From CAZZBK01 sp964652155 (GTDB lineage Bacteria > Planctomycetota > Planctomycetia > Pirellulales > PNKZ01), in the NCBI GenBank assembly GCA_964652155.1, contig CAZZBK010000108.1:1-21612 (forward strand): a stretch of DNA of 21,612 nt, in the 5' to 3' direction. The notes beneath the pieces are model-generated. The model was not told the DNA's origin, did no database searches, and saw nothing but the letters and a program-made list of their open reading frames with translations. Made by a program: the position numbers and the translations under genes. This document shows positions 1 through 7,987 of this stretch, piece after piece (within the stretch, counting starts at the first letter, position 1; each line of letters starts with the position of its first letter).

Positions 1-240
1 CCCCTCAGCGACGGGGCCGTCCTGCCCCGCCACTCGCCCCACCCCCTCCAGCAGCCACGTTCCCCGACGGAACGCCTCGGCCAGCAGCGCCGCCAGCGCC
101 CCTCGCTCCGCGATCGCGAACGCCTCATCGAAGCGAAAAAGATAGAGCAGATGCCCCAGCGCCAGGGTGAGGCGGATAAAATCGCTCTCGGCGTGGACAG
201 CGTCGGCGAGCGTGACCAACAGCGCCGGCGCCAATGCGTC
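1..240 (-). other. Foreign-looking segment fused in frame to the dehydrogenase
   Basis: This is the stretch after the break in the dehydrogenase. Read on the minus strand it encodes an Ala/Leu/Arg-rich helical sequence that includes YLFRFDEAFAIAERGA and RRGTWLLEGVGRVAG. A hand count gives about 70% GC here against about 57-58% in the next 180 bases, and GCG/CTG codons dominate. The pattern faintly recalls the C-terminal region of DUF5682 proteins, which are found in MoxR/vWA gene clusters; that is memory-based inference with low certainty. It could be a mis-joined contig, a recombination scar or a real fusion. Confidence 0.55.
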
Positions 241-999
241 GAGTCCCATCCGGGCGAACAGCACTTTCAACTCATTCACCAGCGCGATATTAACCGCGCG
301 GTACGTGTTCTCGAGAATCTTGCAGGCCTCGGCCACCTCGATGCTCGAAACCGGTACCGTCTGACAAATCGCGCTCGAGTAGAGCCTGTCAGCCAGTCGC
401 AGCGAGTTCTCATCCAAGCCACCGACAACCTTGGGTATGCGCGAGGCTGAGAAGTTCGGATTGCCCGGATCTTCTCGCTCGGGACTATAGGCCACGAAGA
501 AGTCTTCGCCGACGGTCAGGCCTGTGCGTTGCAAAATGGGAAGCAATACGTCGCGTGTCGTGCCGGGGTACGTGGTGCTTTCGAGCACGATAAGTTGGCC
601 AGGGCGCAGCGACTCGGCAATTTGACGACCCGTGGCTTCGATAAACTGCAGATCGGGGTCGCGACTCTCGTTGAGCGGTGTCGGCACGCAGATCAGCAGC
701 ACGTCCGCCTCGCTCAGCCGCCTCATGTCGGCCGTGGGCTTGAACTTCTCCGCGTCGAGGCACTCGCGAATCCACTGCGGCTCGATGTGATTGATGTAGC
801 TGCGTCCGGAGAGAAGCATCGCGACCTTTTCGGGGTCGACGTCATAGCCAATCGTCGAGAACCCCGCCTTGATAAAGGCCTGCACGAGGGGGAGCCCCAC
901 GTAGCCAAGCCCAATAATGCCGACCACGGCGGTCTTGTTTTGAATGGCGGCTTCCAGATCGGTGAGCGTCATTGTCGGTGCTTCAATTACGGGGTTCAT
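1..999 (-). CDS. UDP-sugar 6-dehydrogenase (UDP-GlcNAc dehydrogenase-like), partial and apparently chimeric
   Basis: The frame opens at the ATG at 999-997 and stays open to the window edge (333 codons). Residues 1-252 match the WbpA-type nucleotide-sugar dehydrogenase family, which oxidises UDP-N-acetylhexosamine or UDP-glucose at C6 with NAD to give uronic acids for surface polysaccharide. Visible motifs are the Rossmann loop G30-L-G-Y-V-G35, CVPTP at 104-108, LESTTYPGTT at 139-148, SPERE at 172-176 and the helix LENTYRAVNIALVNE at 229-243. The catalytic Cys motif (GGHCIP-type) is expected about 25-30 residues later but is absent. After R250-M-G-L-D the family pattern stops and unrelated Ala/Leu-rich sequence follows in the same frame. 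A GGGAG lies 11 nt before the ATG. The gene diverges from the epimerase at 1248. Family assignment of the N-terminal part is secure; the gene as it stands is not a functional dehydrogenase unless the break is an assembly error. Confidence 0.85.
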   Translation of the reverse strand, partial: MNPVIEAPTMTLTDLEAAIQNKTAVVGIIGLGYVGLPLVQAFIKAGFSTIGYDVDPEKVAMLLSGRSYINHIEPQWIRECLDAEKFKPTADMRRLSEADVLLICVPTPLNESRDPDLQFIEATGRQIAESLRPGQLIVLESTTYPGTTRDVLLPILQRTGLTVGEDFFVAYSPEREDPGNPNFSASRIPKVVGGLDENSLRLADRLYSSAICQTVPVSSIEVAEACKILENTYRAVNIALVNELKVLFARMGLDALAPALLVTLADAVHAESDFIRLTLALGHLLYLFRFDEAFAIAERGALAALLAEAFRRGTWLLEGVGRVAGQDGPVAEG

Positions 1000-1134
1000 G
1001 GGCCGATTGGCTCCCAAAGAGGAGGCAAAACAAGTCAGACAACAACGGCAAAATAATTCCTCGACTGCCTTTCGGGCAAGATCAACTCCCAACTTGGCGG
1101 TCAATTTCTGTCCGCAAGCAAAACGCCCAAGCGG

Positions 1135-1194
1135 CGAGTTTTTCGCCCCCCCTCTGAAGCGCTCTTGCCGAACTCAGGCCCGATGCCCTAGACT
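1135..1194 (+). promoter_or_regulatory. Candidate sigma70-type promoter for the epimerase/glycosyltransferase operon
   Basis: TTGCCG (1165-1170), an 18-nt spacer and TAGACT (1189-1194) form a plausible -35/-10 pair on the plus strand. This puts a start near 1201 and leaves a leader of about 47 nt before the ATG at 1248. Reading the minus strand, TTGCCC followed after 17-18 nt by TTATTTT could serve the divergent dehydrogenase, but that pair is weaker. Both were found by eye only. Confidence 0.35.
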
Positions 1195-1247
1195 CGCGCT
1201 GGCATCGACTGGCATGGTTCGTTCACGTCGAAAAGGAATTCGCACGT

Positions 1248-2219
1248 ATGGATCTGGCTCATAAGCGTTTTTTGGTCATCGGCGGCGCGGGGTTCATCGG
1301 CTCGCACGTGGTCGATCAGTTGCTGGAACGTGGGGCGGGCGAAGTGATTGTCTACGACAATTTTTTTCGCGGCTCGCGCGACAATCTCCGCGGTGCCCTG
1401 AAAGACCCCCGCTGCTCGATCTTCCCGCACGGCGGAGACATTCTGCACACCGATATCCTCAGCAAGGCCATGGAGGGGATCGACGGCGTGTTTCACCTGG
1501 CAGCCGTGTGGCTGCTGCAATGCCATGAGTACCCCCGCACCGCGTTCGACGTGAACGTGCAAGGGACGTTCAACGTGATCGAAGCCTGCATTCGCAACAA
1601 CGTACAGCGGGTCGTCTACTCGTCGAGCGCCAGTGTCTATGGCAACGCCGTCGAGCTGCCGATGACCGAGGATCATCCGTACAATAACTTCACGTTCTAC
1701 GGAGCGTCGAAGATCGCTGGCGAGCACTTCTTCAAGTCGCTTGGCGACCGTTACAAATTGCCCTGGGTCGGCTTGCGTTACATGAACGTTTATGGCCCGC
1801 GACAGGATTACCACGGCGCGTACACAGCCGTGATCCACAAAGTGCTCGACCGCATCAACGCGAACAAGCGACCGATGGTTTACGGCGACGGCTCGCAGTG
1901 TTACGACTTTGTCGCGGTCGAGGACGTGGCCCGGGCCAACGTTCTGGCGATGGCGGCCGACGTGACCGGCCAGTGCTATAATGTCGGTCGCGGCGTCGGC
2001 ACCTCGATCAAGGAACTGACCGAGACGATGCTCGAACTGACCGGCTCGCCGCTCTCGATTCAGTACGAGCCGGCGGGGCTCACGTTTGTCACCAATCGCA
2101 TTGGCTGCCCCGAGGCGGCCCAGCGCGACCTGGGGTTCCGCTGGTCGATCGACCTGCGGCAGGGATTGCAAAACGTGATCGATTGGCGCCGCCGCGATCA
2201 GATCGGCATGGCGGCTTGA
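1248..2219 (+). CDS. NAD-dependent sugar epimerase/dehydratase (extended SDR family)
   Basis: This 323-residue protein is a normal length for UDP-glucose 4-epimerase-like enzymes. The NAD-binding glycine motif G12-G-A-G-F-I-G18 is followed by D37 at the end of beta-2, which contacts the NAD ribose. The active site shows SSSASVYG at 125-132 and the Y151-x-x-x-K155 pair. Later come NVYGPRQ and the CYNVGRG segment typical of the C-terminal substrate lobe. The reaction is probably interconversion of a UDP- or other NDP-sugar through a 4-keto intermediate in the cytoplasm; the substrate cannot be told from sequence. AAGGA at 1233-1237 sits 10 nt before the ATG and supports this start. It heads a plus-strand operon with two glycosyltransferases (49-nt gap to the next gene) and diverges from a UDP-sugar dehydrogenase, so it most likely supplies an activated sugar to this glycan locus. 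Confidence 0.92.
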   Translation: MDLAHKRFLVIGGAGFIGSHVVDQLLERGAGEVIVYDNFFRGSRDNLRGALKDPRCSIFPHGGDILHTDILSKAMEGIDGVFHLAAVWLLQCHEYPRTAFDVNVQGTFNVIEACIRNNVQRVVYSSSASVYGNAVELPMTEDHPYNNFTFYGASKIAGEHFFKSLGDRYKLPWVGLRYMNVYGPRQDYHGAYTAVIHKVLDRINANKRPMVYGDGSQCYDFVAVEDVARANVLAMAADVTGQCYNVGRGVGTSIKELTETMLELTGSPLSIQYEPAGLTFVTNRIGCPEAAQRDLGFRWSIDLRQGLQNVIDWRRRDQIGMAA

Positions 2220-2268
2220 CCCGCTCGGGGCGCAACCATTTCGCGGCTCAACTCGCGCGGTTATCAGC

Positions 2269-3330
2269 ATGACCTCGGCGGCGACTCCCAGGTTGCGTGT
2301 GTTGCATGGGCCGGTCAACCTGGCCAACCAGCCGTGGGTATTGTCACGCTTCGAGCGACGCTGCGGCGTCGATAGCGAGGTGGTCGTCGCTCAGAAGCCG
2401 CCGCTGGGCTTCAACGCCGATCGCTGCTTGTCCTCGGCCGCGCATAAAACCGCCTGGGGGCTATTGCGCCGGGCGTGTTTTGGCCTGGCCGCGCCTTGGC
2501 GATACGACGTGCTGCATTATTACTTCGGGCGCTCCTATCTGGCGCTCGACGATCGTGCGCGACAACCACGATTACGGCTCGATCTACAGCTTGCCCGACG
2601 GTTGGGACGCAAGGTCTTCATGACGTTTCAAGGTTCAGACCTACGCGGGGCATCGCCCGAGCGGGTCGAACAACTGCGCCGCGTGATGGTCGATCACTGC
2701 GACCGAGTGTTCGTGCTGAATCCTGACCTGCTGAGGGTTTTGCCCGAGGCGATCTGGATTCCCTATGCCAGCGTCGACATCGACGCCCTGCCTTGGTCGC
2801 CGCCGAGACTGTCCGGGCCGATCCGCATCGTGCATGCCGCGAGCAACACGGTGGCCAAGGGAAGCGAGCATATTCAGCAGGTTGTGGAACGGCTGCGGCG
2901 TGATTGGCCCATCGAGTTTACGCTCGTGCATGGCGTCACGCATCGCGAAGCCCTGGGTCAAATTCAACAAGCCGACGTGTTTATCGATCAGGTCCGCATC
3001 GGCTGGTACGGTGGGCAAATGGTCGAGGCCCTGGCCTTGGGTAAACCAGCGGTGTGCTACCTGTGCGAGGATGACCTGCGCCGGGTACCCGAACCGATGC
3101 GGCGTGAGTTGCCCATGGTCAATGCGTCGGCCGAGCAACTTGAGACTCGGCTGGAATCGCTGCTGCGGCGACGCGAACAATGGGGCGAAGAATCTCGCCG
3201 CGCGCGGCAGTTCGTCGAGCGTTGGCATCACCCCTCACGCATTGCCGCCTCGATGGTCGCCGCCTATCGCGCGCGTGACTCGCAATACCACTGGCCTGAG
3301 TTGCCCGAGGTCGAGCGATGCGCAGCCTAG
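2269..3330 (+). CDS. Glycosyltransferase, GT4-like (GT-B fold)
   Basis: This 353-residue protein opens with RLRVLHGPVNLANQPWVLSR, the first beta-strand and loop of GT-B glycosyltransferases. The donor-binding half follows: PIRIVHAASNTVAKGSEH (184-201), then VEALALGKPAVCY (252-264), which carries the E-containing sugar-nucleotide signature of the GT4 type. No signal peptide or membrane segment is seen, so it should act at the cytoplasmic face, moving a sugar from an NDP donor to a growing glycan. No good Shine-Dalgarno precedes the ATG at 2269, but the conserved N-terminus begins right after it. The gene overlaps the next glycosyltransferase by 13 nt, which suggests coupled translation. Its C-terminal half is clearly related to that neighbour, so the pair probably arose by duplication. 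Donor and acceptor are unknown. Confidence 0.85.
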   Translation: MTSAATPRLRVLHGPVNLANQPWVLSRFERRCGVDSEVVVAQKPPLGFNADRCLSSAAHKTAWGLLRRACFGLAAPWRYDVLHYYFGRSYLALDDRARQPRLRLDLQLARRLGRKVFMTFQGSDLRGASPERVEQLRRVMVDHCDRVFVLNPDLLRVLPEAIWIPYASVDIDALPWSPPRLSGPIRIVHAASNTVAKGSEHIQQVVERLRRDWPIEFTLVHGVTHREALGQIQQADVFIDQVRIGWYGGQMVEALALGKPAVCYLCEDDLRRVPEPMRRELPMVNASAEQLETRLESLLRRREQWGEESRRARQFVERWHHPSRIAASMVAAYRARDSQYHWPELPEVERCAA

Positions 3331-4568
3331 CCAAACGAATCATTCACCGCGTGCTGTTCGCTTGCCTTCGGCTGAGCGCGTGGTTGCTGCAACGAATCGA
3401 CAATCGCCGATCGTCGAGCGTGCGCAGCGTCTGGACCGGGATGCCGATATTCACGCAAACGATCAACGCTCGGGCAGAGCAGCTCTTGGGGGTCGAGGCC
3501 GAATCGCTGGCCCTGTTTACCTACCGTTCGAGCGATGAGTTCGACATCAATTTGTCTCGCTGGACACGATATGCTCCGTTGCGAGCGGTGTTGCCCTACG
3601 TCGTGTTGGCCTGGGCCATCGGGCGTTATCAACGATTCCACTTCTTCTACAATCGAGGATTTTTGCCGCAACTTGAGCCCGGGCAATTCAACCCCGACGA
3701 ACTCAGGTTGTTGCGAGCGCTCGGCAAGCAGGTGTTTGTTTATGCCTACGGAGCGGATGTGCGCACGCGCGCGGCAACCGAATCGCTAGAGACCCCGCAC
3801 TTGTGCGGCGAGTGTCCCGCCCCGGGGCATCATTGCGTGTGCGACGACCGTCGTGGCAACGAGAATTATCACCGGGTGCGAGCATTTGCCACGCAATGTT
3901 TTTCGCTCGGCGACATGACTGCCTATACGCCGGGCAGCCGCAACGATTTGTTCTACTGGTGCATCGACCTCGATGCGCAAGCAGGGGCCCGGTATCGGCC
4001 CGTGTCTCCGCCTTCGACCAGCGATGAACCGATCCGGATCGTGCATGCGGCGAACCATCGGTTCTTCAAAGGGACTCGATATCTGATGGCAGCCGTCGAG
4101 CAATTGCAGCATGAAGGCTTGGCCATCGAACTTGACATTGTCGAAGGCCTGACGCAACGAGAGGCTTTTGAGGCGTACCGGCGCGCCGACCTCATTTTTG
4201 ATCAATGCACCTCCGGATTTCACGGCTATTTATCGCTCGAGGCCATGGCGCTGGGCAAGCCGGTGCTGTGCTTCATTCGCAGGCGCGATTTTTTATTGCA
4301 CCCGGATGAGTGTCCGTTGCAGAACACCTCGCCGACGACATTGGTTGATGATCTGCGACGCTTGGCAGCCGACCGCAAGAAGTTGCACGAACTTGGCCAA
4401 CAAGGTCGGCGTTACATCGAGCAGTACTTTACCCTCGACGCGTTTGCCCAGCGGCTGGCACTTGTTTATCGCGAACTGGGCCTTGAGCACGGCCCAACGG
4501 TCATGCCGGCTGTTCCCCGTCTCAGGCCGCGTGGCGCAGGGCGGACGGTGTCTCGGTCGATGTCGTGA
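3318..4568 (+). CDS. Glycosyltransferase, GT4-like, with a Cys-rich motif in the middle
   Basis: This is a 416-residue GT-B type glycosyltransferase. The N-terminal half contains FHFFYNRGFLP (107-117) and VYAYGADVRTR (141-151). A cysteine cluster follows (C163-x2-C166 and C173-x-C175, with H171 and H172 between) that could bind a metal. The C-terminal half has PIRIVHAANHRFFKGTRYL and SLEAMALGKPVLCF (306-319), matching the upstream glycosyltransferase at IVHAA...KG and EA-ALGKP. GAGG at 3307-3310 precedes the start, and the ATG lies inside the preceding gene, so translation is probably coupled. The last ~20 residues (after about 395) are Arg/Pro/Ser-rich, poorly conserved in appearance, and encoded where the gene overlaps the convergent gene at 4522 by 47 nt. 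It likely adds a residue to the same glycan as its neighbour. Confidence 0.83.
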   Translation: MRSLAKRIIHRVLFACLRLSAWLLQRIDNRRSSSVRSVWTGMPIFTQTINARAEQLLGVEAESLALFTYRSSDEFDINLSRWTRYAPLRAVLPYVVLAWAIGRYQRFHFFYNRGFLPQLEPGQFNPDELRLLRALGKQVFVYAYGADVRTRAATESLETPHLCGECPAPGHHCVCDDRRGNENYHRVRAFATQCFSLGDMTAYTPGSRNDLFYWCIDLDAQAGARYRPVSPPSTSDEPIRIVHAANHRFFKGTRYLMAAVEQLQHEGLAIELDIVEGLTQREAFEAYRRADLIFDQCTSGFHGYLSLEAMALGKPVLCFIRRRDFLLHPDECPLQNTSPTTLVDDLRRLAADRKKLHELGQQGRRYIEQYFTLDAFAQRLALVYRELGLEHGPTVMPAVPRLRPRGAGRTVSRSMS

Positions 4569-6495
4569 GGGCCGAGGAGTTGCGAAGTTGAAGGAGAGAC
4601 TGGAGCACGGCGAGTTGTTTGTTGAGTGTCTCGCGTGTGGAGTAGTGTTGTTTAATCCATTCGCGTGACTGTCGACCCAGCCGGGTCAAGCGTTCAGGAT
4701 GCGTCATTAATTCTGCCAAGCCGTGAGAGATATCATCCACGGTTGCCGCATTGAGCACAGGTGGAATGGACTGAAAGCGAGCCAAGACGGCCGTCTCATC
4801 CAAATACGTGATGACGGGGACTCCCGCTGCCATCGCCTTGAGCATAATGCCGCCAAAGCTGCCCAGGTGAAACTGATCGGCGACCAATCCACACGCGAGC
4901 GCCAGGCGTTCGAATGGAACCATGCCGAGCGGCTTGATCCAGCGAACGTGACGGTCCGCCTGGAGTTCCTTGAGCAGCGCGCGGCTCTGCGCGACATTTT
5001 TGCCCCAGTCGCAGCAGACAAGCCCGACACGCAACCCTTCGTGGACAAGTTTCGCATAAGCGCGCAAGAACTTGTCGTTCCCCTTGTCGGCGTACCCCGT
5101 GCCGGGCACCCAGTCATGTCGTGTCGGAAAGAAGATTAGGTGCTCGACGCTTAGTTGTTGACAAAGTTGGCTGCGCGTTTGCTCGACATTTTGCACGAGC
5201 CGAAAATGATCGTCATCAAACGGATGGTTGAGAAACGTGACCTTGTCACCCGCCAACAACCGGCCTTTTTCATAACAGTCTGAGTTGGTCACGAACACGT
5301 GCTCGGCCAGATGGTAGGCCAGCGCGGTCAAGCGGCCCGTCGGCGTGGGTTGAAAGGGGATCTCTCTTAACGTGCCGTGCTCCAAGGCCAGGTACGGTAC
5401 CCCCGAGAGCATTGGCAGAATGGGGTCGGTCGAGTAACCCAACACCATGTCATAACAAGCAAACAATTCGCTCCAACGACCCACGACCGATCGATACGGT
5501 TCGATGTCGACGGGTTTCAGCGCGTCGCCACGGTCCGGGAACGCCTCGCGAAACTGACGAATGAGTTGCGCAATCATCAAGTCAAACGGCACACGATGTT
5601 CGACGGGCGCGGTCACTTGGCGACGAGGCCTCATCCGAATCAGAGCGACCAGCAGCAACAGCGGCAAGAAGATAAGTTGCAAGGCCGATTGGACCAACCG
5701 CCAACCCAACAGCAGCACATGAAACAGCCAGGTTCCAACAAGATAGATTTTGTGCACGGGCTCGAGTTGTTGCTCGATCGGATAGGTGCCCATCCACCGC
5801 ATCAACAAGAACGGACCGACGACGATGAGAGCGACCATCTGGCTGGTCAGCCACACGATCATCCCCGCATGAAAAATCGCCCCGCCGATGGGCGACGACG
5901 ATTTGAAGCCGGCAGCCCAGGCACGCAATCGCGATTTCAGATGTTGCCACGCATCGGGAAGGCTGCGGATTCCGTGGCTGGCTTGGCGAATCGTGGACCG
6001 ATATTTGCGAGCAAATTGGCGTGCGTGTTCCAAGAGGGGATTGCGTGCCGAGAGACCGACGATAACTCGCTGGATGGCCATGCGTCGCCACCAATAGCGA
6101 GCGCCGCGTTCATCGCCTCGTCGCCGAGCAAGCAGGTAACTCCAACACATGTGCAACGGCGCCTGAGCAAACCAACGCGGTCGTTGGAAGCCGTTAAGTC
6201 GCACCCTTTCCCAGGCGGGGAAAAAGTCATTGCGAATATCGCCACTAAAATCGGCGTCCTCCCACTCGGGACAACCCATGACATGATAGTAATTATGGCA
6301 GATCACGTCGCAATCGAGGCCCAGCTGATTCAGCAACCGCGCGTTGTTGTAGGCGTTGTTGGCAATGTTACCAATGTGCAACATTCGCGGCGGACGACCA
6401 TGCTGCGCGCGGAATTCGTCAATCCATCGTGCCAACTCGGGGGCGATCCGCTCGTCGGCCGCGGACTCGTCGGTATTCATCGTGGTGGTGCTCAT
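4522..6495 (-). CDS. Membrane-associated glycosyltransferase with an internal transmembrane region
   Basis: This is a 657-residue protein. Residues 37-82 (MLHIGNIANNAYNNARLLNQ onward, through MGCPEWEDADF) form the N-terminal Rossmann start of a GT-B enzyme. A hydrophobic region at about 205-287 contains two to three membrane helices (about 206-234, 250-266 and 268-287) flanked by basic residues. The second half resumes with CYDMVLGYSTDPILPMLSGVPYLALEHGT (347-375), then LIFFPTRHDW (453-462) and the donor-binding segment ADQFHLGSFGGIMLKAMAAGVPVITYLDE (539-567). The enzyme therefore appears to be anchored by a hairpin between its two lobes. Its start ATG overlaps the stop of the upstream methyltransferase gene (ATGA, 6492-6495), so the two are translationally coupled. 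It converges on the plus-strand glycosyltransferase operon and overlaps it at the tail. Sugar specificity is unknown. Confidence 0.85.
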   Translation of the reverse strand: MSTTTMNTDESAADERIAPELARWIDEFRAQHGRPPRMLHIGNIANNAYNNARLLNQLGLDCDVICHNYYHVMGCPEWEDADFSGDIRNDFFPAWERVRLNGFQRPRWFAQAPLHMCWSYLLARRRGDERGARYWWRRMAIQRVIVGLSARNPLLEHARQFARKYRSTIRQASHGIRSLPDAWQHLKSRLRAWAAGFKSSSPIGGAIFHAGMIVWLTSQMVALIVVGPFLLMRWMGTYPIEQQLEPVHKIYLVGTWLFHVLLLGWRLVQSALQLIFLPLLLLVALIRMRPRRQVTAPVEHRVPFDLMIAQLIRQFREAFPDRGDALKPVDIEPYRSVVGRWSELFACYDMVLGYSTDPILPMLSGVPYLALEHGTLREIPFQPTPTGRLTALAYHLAEHVFVTNSDCYEKGRLLAGDKVTFLNHPFDDDHFRLVQNVEQTRSQLCQQLSVEHLIFFPTRHDWVPGTGYADKGNDKFLRAYAKLVHEGLRVGLVCCDWGKNVAQSRALLKELQADRHVRWIKPLGMVPFERLALACGLVADQFHLGSFGGIMLKAMAAGVPVITYLDETAVLARFQSIPPVLNAATVDDISHGLAELMTHPERLTRLGRQSREWIKQHYSTRETLNKQLAVLQSLLQLRNSSALTTSTETPSALRHAA

Positions 6496-7787
6496 GGGGC
6501 GTTGCAGTCGGGAGACCTCGGCCGCAGCGCCAGAAAAGCGCAGTAACCCGGATACTCACGGTTAATCGACAAACATTCGTCAACGACAAACTCATTCGCG
6601 ACGACGTCCATAAACCATGCTTCGTCGAAATGAAACAGGTGGTAAGGATCGACGGGCTCGATATCCTCGCGGTACGGATCATAGCGCAGCGAACCGCGAA
6701 TGAAGCCCATCCACAGCACCAATCGGCCGTCGGGTTTGAGCACGCGCCGCATCTCTTTGAGCGCGCGATCGAGCAACAGCACGTGATCGAGCGACGTGGC
6801 GACCGTGACGACATCAAATGTCGCGTCGGGCCAGGGCAAATACTCCGCCACGCCTTGCGCGAAAACGAACGGATGGGGCGTCGCCGGAGCGAGCGGGTCC
6901 ACACCGGCAATCTGCCGCGTCGGCACGCTCGACAAATACGACGGGACATGCTGTGGCCCGCAGCCAATGTCGAGCACCCGTCCCTTCAAGTAGGGCCGCA
7001 AGAAACACTCAAAGAGCGCCGCCATCGGGTGCCCTTGCACGCTGCAACTATCGACCGGAAATCCCTCGTAGGCCGATGCGTTCACGTCGAGCAGTCGCTT
7101 CCAGTGCGCGAAGGCATGCGGCGCCAGGACCTGCAACCGCTCAAAACTACGGCTGAGGGTCATCGATCGATCCGGCTCCGGAACCCCTTGAGTTGAATGA
7201 GCCGGTTGTCCTAGTTGCTCGATGAGTATGCGACGTGACTGGAGCAGGTCATGACGCAACGCGCGCGTTTCAGCGGAAACGAGCACTCGCAATGTTGCGT
7301 CCAAGCTGACCAATCGCTGCTCCAGTCCGACAAACTGACTTTGTAGTTTGGTTAACTCGCCATCGGTGTCGGATGATCCCGCTTGCAAACGTGTCAGATG
7401 CGATTCGATCTTGCGCAATGAGCGTTCGGCCCAGGAGAGCCCGGCCAGGTCGTCAGCTGCACCATTTGGACTCGTGTGGTCTGGCAGCGCGGTTTGAGCG
7501 GGGCTGGCGAGCGTGAAGTGCGGCCCAGAGAGCGTCTGATGCGTTTGCCCTTGCCGGGGTGCTAGCAGCTTGCGCAAGCGTGCAGCGATGGCTCGTTTGA
7601 TCTGAGCGAGTGGTGGCATTTTCAGATCACAGATTTTGGGTCGAGTAAGGGGCGAAGCATGCAAGCCATGCTGACAACGGCACTTGCAATACGACATACC
7701 GACGTCAAAGGCGCGGCGGATAAGCGTCCGTAAGGGCAGCCTGTTTTTCGGACAAATGGCCGTGGGGTCTTGAGGCCAACTCTTCAT
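6492..7787 (-). CDS. SAM-dependent class I methyltransferase with N-terminal coiled coil
   Basis: From the first ATG this is 431 residues. The C-terminal domain is a methyltransferase: motif I VLDIGCGPQHVPSYL (271-285), acidic D297 after beta-2, WPDATFDVVTVATSLDHV (319-336) and MRRVLKPDGRLVLWMG (346-361). Residues about 117-195 are heptad-like and probably a coiled coil, an arrangement common in methyltransferases that sit next to glycosyltransferases and methylate sugars or glycan ends. The start is uncertain. Neither the ATG at 7787 nor the internal ATG at 7619 (residue 57, MPPLAQIKRAIAARLRKLL) has a strong ribosome site. Residues 1-56 are Cys-rich and look unlike a normal N-terminus, so a 375-residue product is at least as likely. 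The stop overlaps the next gene's start by 4 nt. Confidence 0.85.
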   Translation of the reverse strand: MKSWPQDPTAICPKNRLPLRTLIRRAFDVGMSYCKCRCQHGLHASPLTRPKICDLKMPPLAQIKRAIAARLRKLLAPRQGQTHQTLSGPHFTLASPAQTALPDHTSPNGAADDLAGLSWAERSLRKIESHLTRLQAGSSDTDGELTKLQSQFVGLEQRLVSLDATLRVLVSAETRALRHDLLQSRRILIEQLGQPAHSTQGVPEPDRSMTLSRSFERLQVLAPHAFAHWKRLLDVNASAYEGFPVDSCSVQGHPMAALFECFLRPYLKGRVLDIGCGPQHVPSYLSSVPTRQIAGVDPLAPATPHPFVFAQGVAEYLPWPDATFDVVTVATSLDHVLLLDRALKEMRRVLKPDGRLVLWMGFIRGSLRYDPYREDIEPVDPYHLFHFDEAWFMDVVANEFVVDECLSINREYPGYCAFLALRPRSPDCNAP

Positions 7788-7860
7788 CTCATCCAGGAAT
7801 TAATTGGGGAAGCAATCTCCGATTGGCTCTGCTAGCAACGCGCAGCGTAGGCAAGCGACA

Positions 7861-7907
7861 TTGACGATTCGACCGTCGTCGGCTTATACCAGTGAGCCTC
7901 CGCTCAC
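7861..7907 (+). promoter_or_regulatory. Strong sigma70-type promoter followed by a perfect stem-loop
   Basis: TTGACG (7861-7866), a 17-nt spacer and TTATAC (7884-7889) make the best promoter in the window, upstream of the large secreted protein. Immediately after it, GTGAGC (7892-7897) pairs perfectly with GCTCAC (7902-7907) around a 4-nt loop. The predicted start site falls in this dyad, so it could be a 5'-end hairpin on the mRNA or an operator. The opposite strand of the -10 reads TATAAG and could also serve the divergent methyltransferase gene, though no good -35 pairs with it. Confidence 0.5.
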
Positions 7908-7987
7908 CGCGTGAACGGAGACGTTAGGTCGACGGACAAGGCTGTTCGTTGTCAACTCGCGGAGTAAAACGCCAGGGAGGGCGCGGA

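Noticed and set aside
1188..2327. Long open frame (379 codons) on the minus strand
   Set aside because: It is exactly antisense to the epimerase, whose SDR motifs are unmistakable. The antisense product has no family features and arises from the GC-rich codon pattern.
5377..6546. 389-codon open frame on the plus strand
   Set aside because: It is antisense to the 657-residue glycosyltransferase. The predicted protein is His/Gln/Arg-rich with no recognisable domain.
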